From contig CAIIXF020000012.1 of NCBI GenBank assembly GCA_903813345.2, positions 9,506,432 through 9,570,431 of the forward strand: DNA of 64,000 nucleotides. Direction: 5' to 3'. The notes below the pieces were generated by a model. It was not told where the DNA came from. It ran no database searches and saw only the letters and a program-made list of their open reading frames with translations. The position numbers and the translations under genes are program-made. Of this stretch, positions 39,955-54,500 are shown one piece after another. The DNA is from Owenia fusiformis (taxonomy: Eukaryota; Annelida; Polychaeta; Sabellida; Oweniidae). Numbering within the stretch: position 1 is the first letter of the stretch; the number at the start of each line of letters is the position of its first letter.

Positions 39955-42900
39955 AACTGTGCGAAGCAGTATAGTTATCAAAATTCATAAACGTATTTGT
40001 CATTCTTCCGGTCAAAACCCCTATTGTTGAGACATGTGATTTGTTGAGTCACGATAAGAGCATCAGCGTATATTTTGGTCAAGTTCCAAAACTTCCAAAA
40101 CACACCATACATTATCGTAATTGTGATTTGATGACCGAAAATCCAGTCTTAAAAATAATGACATTCTCATATTCAAGAAACGCTGCGACCTGGTTAACAC
40201 AGTGAACTGGAAACGCTCCGGTACTAGTCTAGATATGTTTAGGAATTAGCTTGAGTTTTCCTCATTGAAAATATGTTGCTTCTAATATTTTCAAATGATC
40301 GTATTGAAAGATGGGGTTCCTCCATTCTAGATATGTATAATCGCGCAGCTCGTGAGATTTTCGACCTTTATACCACCACAATTACAAGATGCCTCGATCG
40401 AGCATTCCCGAGCACCTTTATACGAAATTCAGTAAAACTAAGGACCTATGATTTTTAAAACGCCAAAGCATGGGAATGTCGATTTTCAAAAATTTATCAT
40501 CAATTTTCGACCTATTGTAATTGAGGAGAAAATTAAGAAAATTTGGAGTTATTGGAAATAAAGTCAAATTTATGACGTGCACGGACCTGGGGACAATTCG
40601 GGCTAATCTCAGCTTTGAGCGTTAATCTCTGCCTTATTTAAAAAGCTAACTATGTGTTTTATATATCATTTTGAAGTATTTTTTATTCGCATTTCAGTGA
40701 AATTATTTTTCCTTCAAAATTTTGATGGGATCCAACATTTTTTTAAAGTTAAAAATATCCCGACATCGTCAAATACGCTGTAAGACGTAACACTTTACGC
40801 TTATAGGGCTCGTTGAAATTGGGATAACTTTTGAAATAATTATCAAAATCCCACTAAAATTTCACAATTTATTCAATGGAACATGTTCATTTATGACGTC
40901 ACAATTGCTTAACGGCTCCCGCTCAAATTAACATATATGAACGCTTTTAAAATTTTCAAAATTGTGTAAGGTTTTGAAGGCGAATGGGACGAGCAATACG
41001 TTCACCTTTATTTAACCTTCTAATCTAAGTCTGATTTGAAAGAAAAATTAACTGCACAATATTGTAATGGCGAAATTTACAAAACAATAATCAGTTTGTT
41101 TATTTTGCAAATAATATTAAAATAAGAGCTGGTTTTCGAGACTTGAAAAAAATGTGACGCATCGATTTTTTACCACAAATTCCATACATATCAATTTTTA
41201 CCAACGCCCCAAGTAGATTTCTTGACCGTTTTTCAAAATTCGAAAACATTTTAGAAATACTGTCCTCGAGATCTTGCTACCCTGTGAATTTTGTGATGAT
41301 TAGATAAGGATAAAGTATTTTATTTTTAGGTTGACTAAACTAGACAAAAATGTGACGCTTGTCGTTTTTGACGTTGTAAGGCTGTTTGCGCCCTATGCAG
41401 CTCATTGTTTTGTCTTGGTTTTTGACGCCATAATGTTACGCTAATTGTCCCCAGTTTCGTGCGACGTGTAATTACGTTTCCATCAATAGTATAAGTATTT
41501 TCACAGCAGGATAAAGTAAATGGAAATTCAAAGGTAAAGAGGCTTTCACACGTAGTTCAATGGGAGAGCAAAGGTTGCCAAACGTATGGACTCCGGCTTA
41601 TGAGACACTTTTTATATATATCAAAGTATTTACTGTGTTTGTTGACATGTTTTCTCAGAATTATGTATTGAATAATAATGATTAAGAAAATGTATATAAT
41701 TCAATACGATCATTTGAAAATATTAGAAGCAACATATATTGAATGAGTCTCGTGTCAACAACAATAATTAAACAAATATGTAAGATACTACCATGCAACT
41801 TCACCTGTTATAACCTCGACCCGACACTTAGTACTACTCAGTATATAGTCCATGGTAAGACTTCCGAATATTGAAGGATCCGTAGCACACTATAGCGCAG
41901 CAACATTTGAAGCAATATTTATGAAGGTGTGTATGTCTTTTAAAACACCATTTACTGAAAAAACTTCCTGCTTTCGGGTTAAAAATGTCTTTCATCACAA
42001 GGGGTCAAAAAACGTAAATATTTTGATTCAAACTTTTATACATTTTATAAGACACAGAGCGTTATTCTAAGCATACGAACAAAAAATAGATTATCATAAT
42101 GTAAAAATATACTATAATTTTACTGTAGATGTCGGTATTTAATTAGTGTAATTACGCAAGTGTGTTTTCTAGATTTTGTTGGATTTTTCAAACATGAGCC
42201 AAGCCCATTCAACAAAATTGTGTGGAATATTTAGGTAATTTATGATTGGGAACATGTACGTTTTCTTACCATTTAAAACATTTTATTACCAGAATTTGTC
42301 CATATAATCGCAAGGGGTCTAACAACAAATTATTGTTCCTGTTTTGTAAAACATAATACAATAACAAATAGGTAAGATTTATATCTAATTAAATGTCATA
42401 GAGGTATTGGAATGTTCATATATTCCAAGGGCATATCTAATAATCAATTAGAGTCATATGCAATCGAACGCCTTACAATTCTTCCTCGACGTTACTTGTG
42501 CCTATCATCAAGTTTTCTGATGGCAGTTTCTTCTTTGACCTTACCGCTGGATACAATAAAATTTTAGGAAGATAATGATAACGATTTTTCTCAATTATTC
42601 CTGAATTCGACCAAGTCTTGATGGTTGTTTTATAAGCAACTGAGCTATACCTAACTACGAGAAATAGAATTTTAGCTGTAGTCCCAGTTACTCAAGGAAG
42701 AGCAATAGGCCCTCCTCTATTGATAATGTTCACCGCTGAATAAAAGTCCATATCTCAAAACTAATTGAGACCCATTTTGTGAAAAACTATCATAATTTAA
42801 GCATTTGATATTCTTATATATAAGTGATTCATGTGTAGCATTTATCTTATAAATACCTGAGAAATAATACAAAACGTTGATACACTGATTACATAATTTT

Positions 42901-45469
42901 TTGGTATTGATAAGAAAAATAACCTCAAACTCATAGCTCAGAAACCTAAATCATATATTTAAAATCATTTTGTATTATTTTGTGTTGCATTGTGTACTCC
43001 AAATTGTGAAAAATTGGGATTTTATTTTTTGGTAATTTTGGACCTTTTAGGCATAATTCAGCCTAAAAGCCGGAAGTATATTAAACGGATTTCATACCAT
43101 GGACTTATACTTCAGTACAAAGGTTATTTATCATGATGTCGTATTTAACGGGAGGGTTCATTGTTCAAAATCCACTTTGGCCCATATAGATCACTGGAAT
43201 GGTGAAAACTGCATGAATTTGAAAGAATTTGTAGGCAAGTTCCTGCCCCCTGGCTACGGACCTGTACTTCACCAATGAAGACATTATGGGGATGTTCAAC
43301 CATTTCGGGGTTTAGTCAATGAGTTTCTGAACTTGGACCTATAATATTTATAAGCTCTGGGTCAACGATAATTTCATTAGGCCATTATTAACGTTGATTA
43401 CCTAATATCGACCCATGTTATACAAGATGACGAAATTATAGTCTTCAGTATTATCGTAACTTCCCATATACTGTATATATGCATATAACTTGCCATATAT
43501 ATATTTCTTATACAAGATGACGAAAGTTCGTTTACCTTTGTACTCTACATGTGAACTTGAACCGGCTAACCTGGGATTACTTAACAACACATACCAATAC
43601 GTAGGCTAATAAATCTACTTAATATTTTTCTTATTTTTGAAATATACATGTATTTTTATTTTATTATAAGGTGAATACGTACTCAAATTGAGCTACATTG
43701 TAAATATATATGGGGCTTTTTACGACAATTAATATATCGAAAAATATAAAACTGAAATAGAATTTAAAATACAAATATGGGAACAATTTATTTCTTTAGC
43801 GGCATCATCGTCCACATGTTTTCCTCAGATTGCTGATTTTGGAATATCAAGGAAATTAAAAATTATGTAATTTCTTTTTGATGTTGATTGAGTTGGGTAA
43901 AGTAAGAAAGGAGAATGTTCAAATCAAAAATAAATATGTGTCCTCGAGATTATGTATTGAATAACCATATGATTTAAAATGTATGTAATTCAATACGAAT
44001 CCGTTTGAAAATATTGGCCGCATAATATTTGGAATGACCCCTATGTCAATAACAATGCCTTAACAAATATGTAAAATACGTTCATACAATTTCACCTGTG
44101 ATGACCCGATGCTCTTACTATAGCGCAAAGGTACTTGAACTAATAATACAAGTTGTACAAAGTACAAAGCTTTATCTTCTGCCTGGCCATATCGCAAAAA
44201 ATAAAATTGTGCTACAGAGCCAAAATATGCCAAAGCTAAATGTGCTAAATTCAAATCCGACTTTTTATAGTCTTGCTCAAAGACTGTATCCACACCCCCT
44301 CCCCTCACCTTCACTCTCTTTACCTGGCAATATACAGTCCCTAGAGAGAAGGATAAAGGGGGGGGGGAGTACAGGGTCTTTTAAGCAAGACTAGACTTTT
44401 TAAAGCTATGCCTTTTAAGAAAGCACCTGAGGGTTTTAACCGGACTTTAGTTTCAGGTGGGATCACGATTGCGATTTAAGAAAAGTGCCTGCTTAGTAGA
44501 CCAACTAGACCCCCTACCACTAAATAATCCCTATTAAGTCTTGATGCGCTTTGAGAAGCAAATGTAATTACCCGGCTTTTTATACCCCATATCCTGAACG
44601 AAGTTCACATCACGTTCCTGTAATTGAAATTAAAGATTTAGGTGATGTTTGATTGAAATCATGGATTACCAAGGAATATAACTGATCATTTCGGTAAAAA
44701 TGGTGACCTTTACCCCTCAGAAATGGAGATTGTGTTCCACAACACAGCTAGTTTTGCGTGCCATGCGGCAGCACCTAGTCTCTAGGGCATTGATTTTACT
44801 TTCTATAGGTACTATTCGTATACTTGTGGATAGAGTGGTTATAAAACCTTGGCGACCCAACCTCCTTTGTTTACATTCGCAAAACTGTGAAAAAACTAGA
44901 AAAGTTGTCAAAACGTTTTCAAAACTCAATAAATGGAACCGATTTCACTTGTCAGGTACTGGTATACTATTTTAGTTCTACATGAACTGAGCAGGCCCGT
45001 GAGCAGGTCAATGCCGTTCGTAATATTCTCAAATGAACTATTTCTCCAGTTGAAGACATTCAATCATAGACCACGTGTTACACCGGAATGATTATCTAAT
45101 CTAAATTATGATAATCTATTTTTCGTTTTTTATAGTGTGCTACGGGCCCGGGGCTACGGGTCCTTAAAGAAATGAATCAATTGGTAGCCATTCCAAGTGG
45201 AAATTTAGTGCTGCCTCCTATAAACCAGTGTCGAACTACATCTGATGCCCATCGGATAGATGCTAGACTGCGAAGGCAACGGCCGTTAATTAAATGACAC
45301 TTCTGCAAAATGTATTACAACAGTCCAATGATATTAAATGAGGGCATGAAATTAAAAACCAAGTGTAATTCCCAAATTAAACTTAAAACGCTTTAGAAAT
45401 TTAAGTGTAATATCTGGATATCCAAGTTTGTATAAATAAGAAATAAATACAATTGATGCCCATTTTTAT
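39955..45469. other. Gene-poor region between ATP-grasp and PL14 genes
   Basis: Contains the 38-bp inverted repeat pair (40271-40308 and 41700-41737). A diverged direct duplication, ATTATGTATTGAATAA to TTCACCTGT, lies at about 41660-41815 and 43945-44100. Otherwise AT-rich, with short frames of no recognisable family (41852, 44098, 44700). Confidence 0.5.
40271..41737. repeat. Perfect 38-bp inverted repeat bounding 1.47 kb
   Basis: The left arm at 40271-40308 starts ATATGTTGCTTCTAATATTT and continues TCAAATGATCGTATTGAA. Its exact inverse lies at 41700-41737. A diverged relative (TCAATACGAATCCGTTTGAA) lies near 43995. This could be termini of an element or fragments of one family in opposite orientation. 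Confidence 0.8.
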
Positions 45470-45586
45470 CTAGCCAATAGGTGAGTGGTCCCAGAGCTCA
45501 AAGTTGTTGAAGTACGCATACGTATCTCTTGTACTTCTAGCAATGTATTGGCCACCAAAGGCTGTGTCGAACCACAGCGTGTCAAT
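45470..45586 (-). CDS. PL14 gene exon 5 (C-terminus)
   Basis: Reads IDTLWFDTAFGGQYIARSTR, then DTYAYFNNFELWDHSPIG and TAG. The F--FFGG ... DTYA-F--F-L pattern is the last strand of the PL14 fold. Acceptor CTTCCAG, phase 0. Confidence 0.93.
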   Translation of the reverse strand: MDTLWFDTAFGGQYIARSTRDTYAYFNNFELWDHSPIG

Positions 45587-48500
45587 CTGGAAGTACAGTT
45601 TTGTTATAACGTCTCTCTTTCAACGTTCTGGACTCATTTTCATTGATCACCATTTATGCCTTGGTCACATTCGCTCCGATCCATCGGCCGGCGCCCGCCC
45701 GATTGAGTGTTTTGTTCAATACTGTATTCAGTTTTGAACAAAATACTCAATCGGCCGGGCGCCGTAGTGAAAATCGGAGCAAATGTGACCAAGGCATTAG
45801 TAAACAAAACTGTTAGATCTTGGAATGGAAAGTACAAACGGGCAACATTTTTAATCTCAAGAACAAATGATTCATCAGTTTTAAATTGCATCAGATCCAA
45901 TGCGATCTCACAATCAGTTCTAATATTAGAGAGTACATACCAAAACATTAGAATTGTTCCGGAAGCTTAGATCATTAATCTGGAAAACTTTCTTGCCATC
46001 AAGGAAAATCTTGGCAATCCCATCGAATCTCCCGGGAGTGTTGAGTTCGATGAATTGCTGAAGCTTGTACCATCTTCCCGTCTGGAATCTAAAGGCTCCC
46101 CTACCAAGACCGATCCCATATGGGGGATTGCAATGAATGTTTGGCCTTGAGCAAATGTCAGGCTTTTGGGATGTAGGGCTGAAACATATTGATACACCTA
46201 TAGTTTGTAACATATTCTACCATCTAGGGACTTGAACATTACCTTGTAAAAGTGATTCAGTACACAAAAATATATGCTATCCCCATTGTTTTACTAATTT
46301 GGCGAATGTGCCTGGAATGGCGATTATTCCAGGATGGACTTGAGAAAGTTTAATTGAATTCCAGTATGGCTAATTCACTGGTACTCACCTAGTTACGCTA
46401 GCGTAACAAAATGGAATAACTTCCGGGCTTTGTTTTCGGTAAGATCTTCCATCTTGTTACGCTGGCGTATCGTCAGCGTAACTAGGTGAGTACCAGTGTA
46501 ATTGGTCTACTGGATTATCACTAGAATATATGTAGTAATACGGGTACCCAAGTCATTTTTGCATATTCTGATATGCGCATGATGATTGAATGGATTTTGT
46601 ACTTTCCAAAGTAAAGTAGCTTGGCATGTATGAACAACATAACATTACAAATTGCAAAACGCATTCATCAAAAGATTTAAAATCGAATATTCAGTTATTA
46701 TACTGTAGCATCGTTTGCTTCACTTGTAAACTATTCCAATGGATCCACTAGCGACATCTATCTTCTGATATAATCAGCAAAATGACTCGAGTTATGTAAT
46801 GTTGTTGTAATTACACTGGCGGATTGGGCCAAAACAAAAGACCCCAAAAGTGGGCTTAACTGGGCCTTTTAAGGCCTTATTTTTTAATTTCAGGCCAAAT
46901 TTTGAAGAAAATGGGCCTCAAAATTAAAACATTTGGGCCCACTTTTAGGTCGGGTAGATTCCCCATATACATTAATTGTACCCTATGTTATAAAATCATA
47001 AAAAGTGAAATATTTTTTTGTATGTTGGACAGGCAATATTTTTCTTTTACTGGACATATTTTAATTTGTATAACTATCAGATACATAAGGGTAATATGAA
47101 AATTGAACCAATAAAACTGATGAATATTCAAGTTTAAGGGAACTTTCTAATACCCTACCATATTATTTGTCCCGAATAAGCCACCTAATGGTGAAACTGG
47201 TATCTACAGTACCTACTCGCATCTGGGTTATTTGCCAAAATTTATTCGCTTCAAGAAAGGCCGGTTTTTCTTGCGAAATTGCCAATGATGTAATACAGTT
47301 ATACTAGATATAGTAGTCTCGAGCTCGTACCTTAATACAGTAATACTAGATATAGTAGTGTAACGTCTGGCCTTATTTGCGGTAGTGTGGATGTTGTTAT
47401 TTATCAGACCAGGTTACTTCGTAGGATACTTGGTACATGTTAAATGTACGCATGAATAAAGAGACACAATATTTAATATAAAATTAACAACATATATTCT
47501 GGCTTCATCCGCCTCAAAATAATACAACACAAATCCAGAATTGATACTAAGTTTCAGTTTCAGAGGTACTAATTATAAGTCCTTTATGCAATTATACTTG
47601 TATATTTATCTATATATAAAAGTGTTCATCACTAATATAGTTTTTCATCAGCTGAGCGATGCCTATTCTAAGTCCACCAAGTTGAAGATATCTAAGTTCA
47701 TCAAATGAGTTGTGAATATTCTAAGTCTATCAACTGAAGATGTATGGAATCTGCTAAGTTCTTCATATAAGCGATGAATATTCTAAGTCCACCAAGTTGA
47801 CGATATAATCTAAGTTCATCAAATGAGTTGTGAATATTCTAAGTCTATCAAACTGAAGATGTATGGAATCTGTTAAGTTCTTCATATAAGCGATGAATAT
47901 TCTAAGTCCCTCAAGCTGGTAATATTCTAACTTCATCAAGTTGTAGATGTAGGAAATCTACTAAGTTCCTCTAGCCAGCGATGAATATTCTAAGTCCCTC
48001 AAGCTGGTAATATTCTAAGTTCACCAATCGTAGATGTGTGAAATCTACAAAGTTCCTCTAACCAGCAGTGAATATTCTAAGTCCTCAAGCTGGTAATATT
48101 CTAAGTCCATCAAGTTATGGATGCATGTAATCTACAAAGTCTCTCTAGCCAGTGATGAATATTCTAAGTCCCTCAAGCTGGCGAATATTCTAAGTCCATC
48201 AAGTTATAGATGTGTGAAATCTACAAAGTTCCTCTAACCAGCGATGAATATTCTAAGTCCCTCAAGCTGGTAATATTCTAAGTCCATCAAGTTATGGATG
48301 TGTGAAACCTACAAAGGCTCTCTAGCCAGCAATGAATATTCTAAGTCCCTCAAGCTGGTAATATTCTAACTTCATCAAGTTGTAGATGTGTGAAATCTAC
48401 AAAGTTCCTCTAGCCAGCAATGAATATTCTAAGTCCCTCAAGCTGGCAAATATTCTAAGTCCATCAAGTTATAGATGTGTGAAATCTACAAAGTTCCTCT

Positions 48501-51500
48501 AGGTAGAGATGAATATTTTAAGTCCCCAAGCTGGCGAATATTCTAAGTCCACCAAGTTATAAATATAGATAATCTACAAAGTTCCTATAATCAGCGATGA
48601 ATATTCTAAGTCCCTCAAGCTGGTAATATTCTAAGTTCATCAAGTTGTAGATGTAGGAAATCTACAAAGTTCCTCTAGCCAGCAATGAATATTCTAAGTC
48701 CCTCAAGCTGGTAATATTCTAAGTTCATCAAGTTGTAGATGTAGGAAATCTACAAAGTTCCTCTAGCCAGCTATGAATATTCTAAGTCTCTCAACATATG
48801 CGTGAATATTCCTTAAGTTCCTCTGGGCATCAAACTCCAGGCAACTATTGTGAATATTGGCTAAGTCCCTCAATATATGCGTGAATATTCCTAAGTTCCT
48901 CTGGGCATCAAACTTCAGACAACTTTGGGGAATATTGGCTAAGTCTCTCAATATATGCGTGAATATTCCTAAGTTCCTCTGGGCATCAAACTCCAGGCAA
49001 CTATGGTGAATATTGGCTAAGTCCCTCAATATATACGTGAATATTCCTAAGTTCCTCTGGGCATCAAACTCCAGGCAGCTATGGTGAATATTGGCTAAGT
49101 CACTCAAGGTAATATCTTCTAAGTGTATCGACCGAAAAATTCTCTAAGTCCATCAAATTGTATGCAGAATTTGTCTAAGTCCCTGAGGCATCAATCTCTA
49201 GAGGTGCGTGGAGGTTCCTTCTCATCAAAAGTTGTGTACGTGCCTCTCAGTACATATAGAACCTGCCTAAGATCCTTTAAGTATACCAGTGTAAAATCCT
49301 CTAAGTCCCTCAATGGGTATGTCGAATCTGCCTAAGATCCTCTAAGTATATCCTCAAAGTCCCTCAACGGGTATGTCGAATCTGCCTAAGATCCTCTAAG
49401 TATACCAGGGTAAAATCCTCTAAGTCCCTCAACGGGTATGTCGAATCTGCCTAAGATCCTCTAAGTATACCAGGGTAAAATCCTCTAAGTCCCTCAACGG
49501 CTATGTCGAATCTGCCTAAGATCCTCTAAGTATATCCTCAAAGTCCCTCAACGGGTATGTCGAATCTGCCTAAGATCCTCTAAGTATACCAGGTAAAATC
49601 CTCTAAGTCCCTCAATATATGCGAATAATCCTCTAGATTATATCCTCTAAGTACATGTACGTCCACCTAAAAATCTGCTAAGTCCATCTACAGGTGTGTT
49701 GAATCTGTCCAAGATCCTCGAAATACCTCTGGGTAAAATCCTCAAAGTCCCTCAACGGGTATGTCGAATCTGCCTAAGATCCTCTAAGTATACCAGGGTA
49801 AAATCCTCTAAGTACCGCAGGTTAATTCCTCTTAAGTGCCTCTCAGTATATGTAGAATCTGCCTAAGATCCTCTAGGTACATCAGGGTAAAATCATCTAA
49901 GTCGCTCAATATATGTGATGAAAATCTTCTAAGTCCATCAGATATATTCGTAGAATTAGCCTAAGTCCATCAAGTGTCCATCCCTGGAGGCACACAGATC
50001 TGTCCTCTCTCAGTTCCAACTAGAAAAGTGCCTGCTGAGTCACCTGCACTGCGTCAAATGTGAAATTCCAAGCAATTTCTAGACGTGCAAAGATAGTCTA
50101 GGAACTCCGCGTATCTAGAGATTCCAAGACGTGTCAAGAGGTGCAAAGACCTCGCGTGTAAAGAGCGTGTCAAGAGTTTTGATATCTCTTTGCACAGCCT
50201 TATCAAAACAAACAGTATAATTAGACCGGCCACATGTTGTTATGCCCTATAGTCGCGCTTAATTATACTTTACTAGGATTGGAATATAACAATCATTTTA
50301 ATTTCGTGTTAATAATAATTTGTGTTTTTTAAATCATTATCAAAATAAAATCAATTTAAAAGTATGCGTGTGCGTTTAAGTATAGGCAATAGCTTAGTCG
50401 AAATGAGTAGATGTGTGCAGATAGAGATCGCCTATGTATTTTGCTAAATCTGACATTTTTACAGGATCATGTTAAAGATCAAATGAAAACAAGAAATGTG
50501 TTTTTCTTAGGTTTATCTACCCTGATTTCGAGTGATTTTAACTTGGACGCATATTCCTAGATATTAAAACAGTTTGAATAATTAACAAAGTCCACTTTGA
50601 ACCGTGTCAATCAAATTGTCAAATATGTAGATAGCACATGCAGGCCCGAATACAGGGGGGATAGATTGGTTCTAGCGACCCCCCCCCCCCTCCGTGACCA
50701 TAATTGCATTTTTACCCCATACTGAGCACCTTTTAAATTATTTTGCTCATTTTTGAACTAGCATTGCCAAAAGTAAACTCCCCCTGGAATTTCTTAAAAA
50801 AGTAACCCACCCCTTGGCAAATCCTGGCTATGGGTCTGAAACGCCTGAAACATGCTCTGATATAATGAGGCATATTCTGTGATCTGAGCATATCAGATGG
50901 GAAGAGTTATGAATGTCAATAAGTGTGATTGTTATCATGTAATCATCTACCTTAATGTCAATACATTACATAATGTAGTAAGGCATTGTACATGTATTTA
51001 ACAACAGGCACATCCTTCTTCAAAGGACTTCATTTATACTTGTAAAATACCCTTCCAGCGAGGATGCAACAGGCACAGTTACACAAGTTTTATGACCCCA
51101 ATTAGATGAAATATGAGCTGGGATGAAAGATCTCAAAAATCAAGGGCTGGGAAGATTTGAGATGTCATGGTTTACTATCATGACCCTGAAACATGTGTCG
51201 CTTATTGTCACCTGTATTGATCATGATGGGGCGACGGCAGTGCCCCGAGTCTTTTTGATCTGTTTAATCTTAATAGTTACTATTTAAAATTGAATAATTT
51301 AGGACCCTGGAAGCAAAACAACTCTTTGTTATGAAAGGAATACACCACCCGGACAGAACCCCTCATGTAAACCATCTATAAATACCTTTGAAATCAATTT
51401 GATTTTCGATCTACATCTGAATCTCAGATGGAGAGTACTCTTTGACAAGATCAACATTTAAAAGTGTAGGAAAGTTTTGATAAAGATGTTTAATAGGTAA

Positions 51501-54500
51501 TTATTCAGACATATTGTTCTTTCATGTTGACGATCATCGAACATAATTGCAATCAACTTCCATGATATTTGCAATTTTGAATTTTGAATTATTTTGAATG
51601 CAAATGTACTCAAGTACTATATCCTGAGTTCTGCCCGAATCCCCGAAAAGTTTAAAATCAAACTCGATTATTTAGCTAGACTTCAAAATAAGGGATTCAA
51701 TAGAAACATGAAATCCATATCACTGTATAAATTGTGGAATTTCTAGTAATTTTTAGACGTGCTTAGCCGGTCTAGAAACTCTGCGTATCTAGAGATAGAG
51801 GAGGGGAGAGAGGGCTAATTTTATAGCTGAAATTAAAAATAGCTTATGATCTATAAATATAATATATGGTTGTTCTTATAATGAACAACTATTGGTTTAA
51901 TATCTGATATGTGGACGGATATTTCTTGATTTGGTTTAAAAAGAAACTGAATGTAGGGTTGCAAAAATGAGGGAGACAAAGACGTTCGAAGGGTGGGGGT
52001 AAAATTTAATTAAAATCAAGCTGAGACAGAATGAGAATAAACAAATCTGTTAGTTGCTCATGTAAACGAAAACAAATTAGAGGGTTCATTAGCACCGCAG
52101 ACCAGATTTGCAAAATTGGGGGAGTGCATTTTCCCAGGATTTCAAACAATACTATATCTAAAATGTTGCCCCTCATATGCCTGGGTCATATTTGCTCCGA
52201 TTCATCGGCCGGGGGCCGGCCGATTGAGTGTTTTTTCAAAGATGAAAACAATTTTAAACAAAATACTCAATCGGCCGGAGGCCGGACGATGAATTTGAGC
52301 AAATGTGAACCAGACATTGCAAATTCCTTCAAAATTGAACTAGAAGTTTCAAATGAAAGCCATTCAAAGCTCCTTTCTTCTTCCTTCTCTATTGGTTAAG
52401 CAGGGGGGGGGGTGCGATCATTCACGAATCGCACCCCCCCCCTGGTTACGCCTATGTGTTAAAACTTTACACAATATCAATATTTAAAACTGTATCTTGT
52501 AAGTGGCTTATTAAGCATCAGATCAATCACTAAGAACCCCTCTTATCTGCCGTTTGCGTTTGGAAGGATAAAGACAAAGGGGACGCGGCTACATGTATAT
52601 GGCGATAACGTGAAATCTTTATGACATATCCCTTCGCCAGGGCCTACACCAATATTCTTAACACCACTTATTAAAGGATGCATGCATCAAGGGGTAGACA
52701 TCATTCAAAAGACATAAACATGACCGGGTCGGTCAGGGGAAGGCCCGGGGGGTTCACTATATATAAACCTTGACGGGGATCCTCGGCACATGTGGTGTAC
52801 CCTTTTCAATGTTTGGTATGGCAATGGACCCATATTTTAGGATTTGGTATGGGAATGGCCGGAAATTTCTGACTTCTGAGGTATGGCAATGGTCGGACTT
52901 TTGCTCTTCTGGTATGAGAATGGTCTTTGTAGATAGTACATGAAGGTAAAAAAAACTTTCTCACCCAAGAGAAATCTGGCCATGTGACTTCCTAGCTAAC
53001 CCTTTAATATCCATATTTTACTGATGAATCAATCCATCAAATTAAATAGTAGCCAATATTTCAAAATTTGCCCAATTTGCCAAATTAAAGCAGTACAGTA
53101 AGTCTAGTCAACTATCTAAGGTTGAATCTCATTTTTATTATCTAGTATCATGCATTCTAGGACTGATGTATTGACTAGAAATTGGGCCAAAGATAAGAGT
53201 AAGATGTTTAAAATAAAATATATTTAACTGAATTCGAACATTTTATGTGATGTATCGCTATGAGTAAAAGTGTTAGTCGTGTTATTTTGGTCATTTATGA
53301 CCCCAACTACAGTATGGCATTTGTCCTTGGTTTGAGGTATGGCGATTGGTCGTATTTGCAAAATTTACATGTATGACATTGATCCTATATTTCATTTACT
53401 TTGAATTAAGGTATGGCATTGGTCCCATATTTAGACATTTGGTATGGCATTGGTCCTACATTTTGACATTTGGTATGGCATTGGTCCCATAATTGGACAT
53501 TTGGTATGGCATTGGTCCTATATTTGGACATTTGGTATGGCATTGGTCCTATATTTGGACATTTGGTATGGCATTGGTCCTATATTTGGACATTTGGTAT
53601 GGCCTTTGGGCGTTATTTTGGTTGGTATGGGAACATATTGAAATTTGACAGATTGGTATGGATACATATTGATATTTGAGGCTTCAGCCTAGGACCCCCG
53701 TCGAGTTTATATACAGTGAACCCCCCGGGGGGAAGGTTTGCATACGATGCAATTTGTACATGCAAGCTCATTTTTCACATATAAATTAATAAAGTCGATT
53801 CCTTGGGAATACGTTATTGGGTTTATAAGCGTAACGAGGAGAAGCGGTGGGTTCGCACCCTCTCCTACAAGCAATAAAAGGTACCATAAGGTAGAGGAAG
53901 AAAAGAGCATTAAATTGATTTTTTGTTTGAAGCTTCTAGCTCAGGTTTGAAGGAAGTTGCATCATTTTCGTAAAAATTCAAAACAAATATTTTTTGCCTC
54001 ATTTATGTCACGATCGCACCCCCCGACTGAAAACCTAAAATATTTTCGTGATTGCATCACCCCTCTACCCGACTGAAAGCTGGCTGCGGCCCTGGGGTTT
54101 TATCGAAAACTATATCGTCAACATTTTATCATTATGCGGAAAGTCCAATATGAAATCTTAAATGGTAAATATGTTGCATTTATGGAGGGAATTCCACTGT
54201 AAACTATAATGTGAATGTTTGATATGAATACTTCCATACAACCATCAATATCCATTCTTTTGAAATAAGATGTTACAACAAAGGGAATATTGAAAACTTC
54301 AGTGGTAAGAGCATCTTTCTGACTGCTAATTATGTGTATCAACATTTTGATTGCACCTCAGCTGGAGATTAAATCTTATAATAATTTGATCAAAGGGATT
54401 GTAATTTTCCCCAATTCGCTTACCTATGTTACAATCTGTATACTTGTTATATTGTGAGCGGTATGTGTTGATAAACCAAAAATATATGTTTTTTGGATAT

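Noticed and set aside
47657-49985. CRISPR-like or coding repeat (114-codon frame at 48763)
   Set aside because: Satellite units without spacers; the frame exists only because the unit is free of stops in one phase.
53444-53679. Two overlapping repetitive ORFs rich in W, G and H
   Set aside because: They translate the 31-bp minisatellite in alternative frames.
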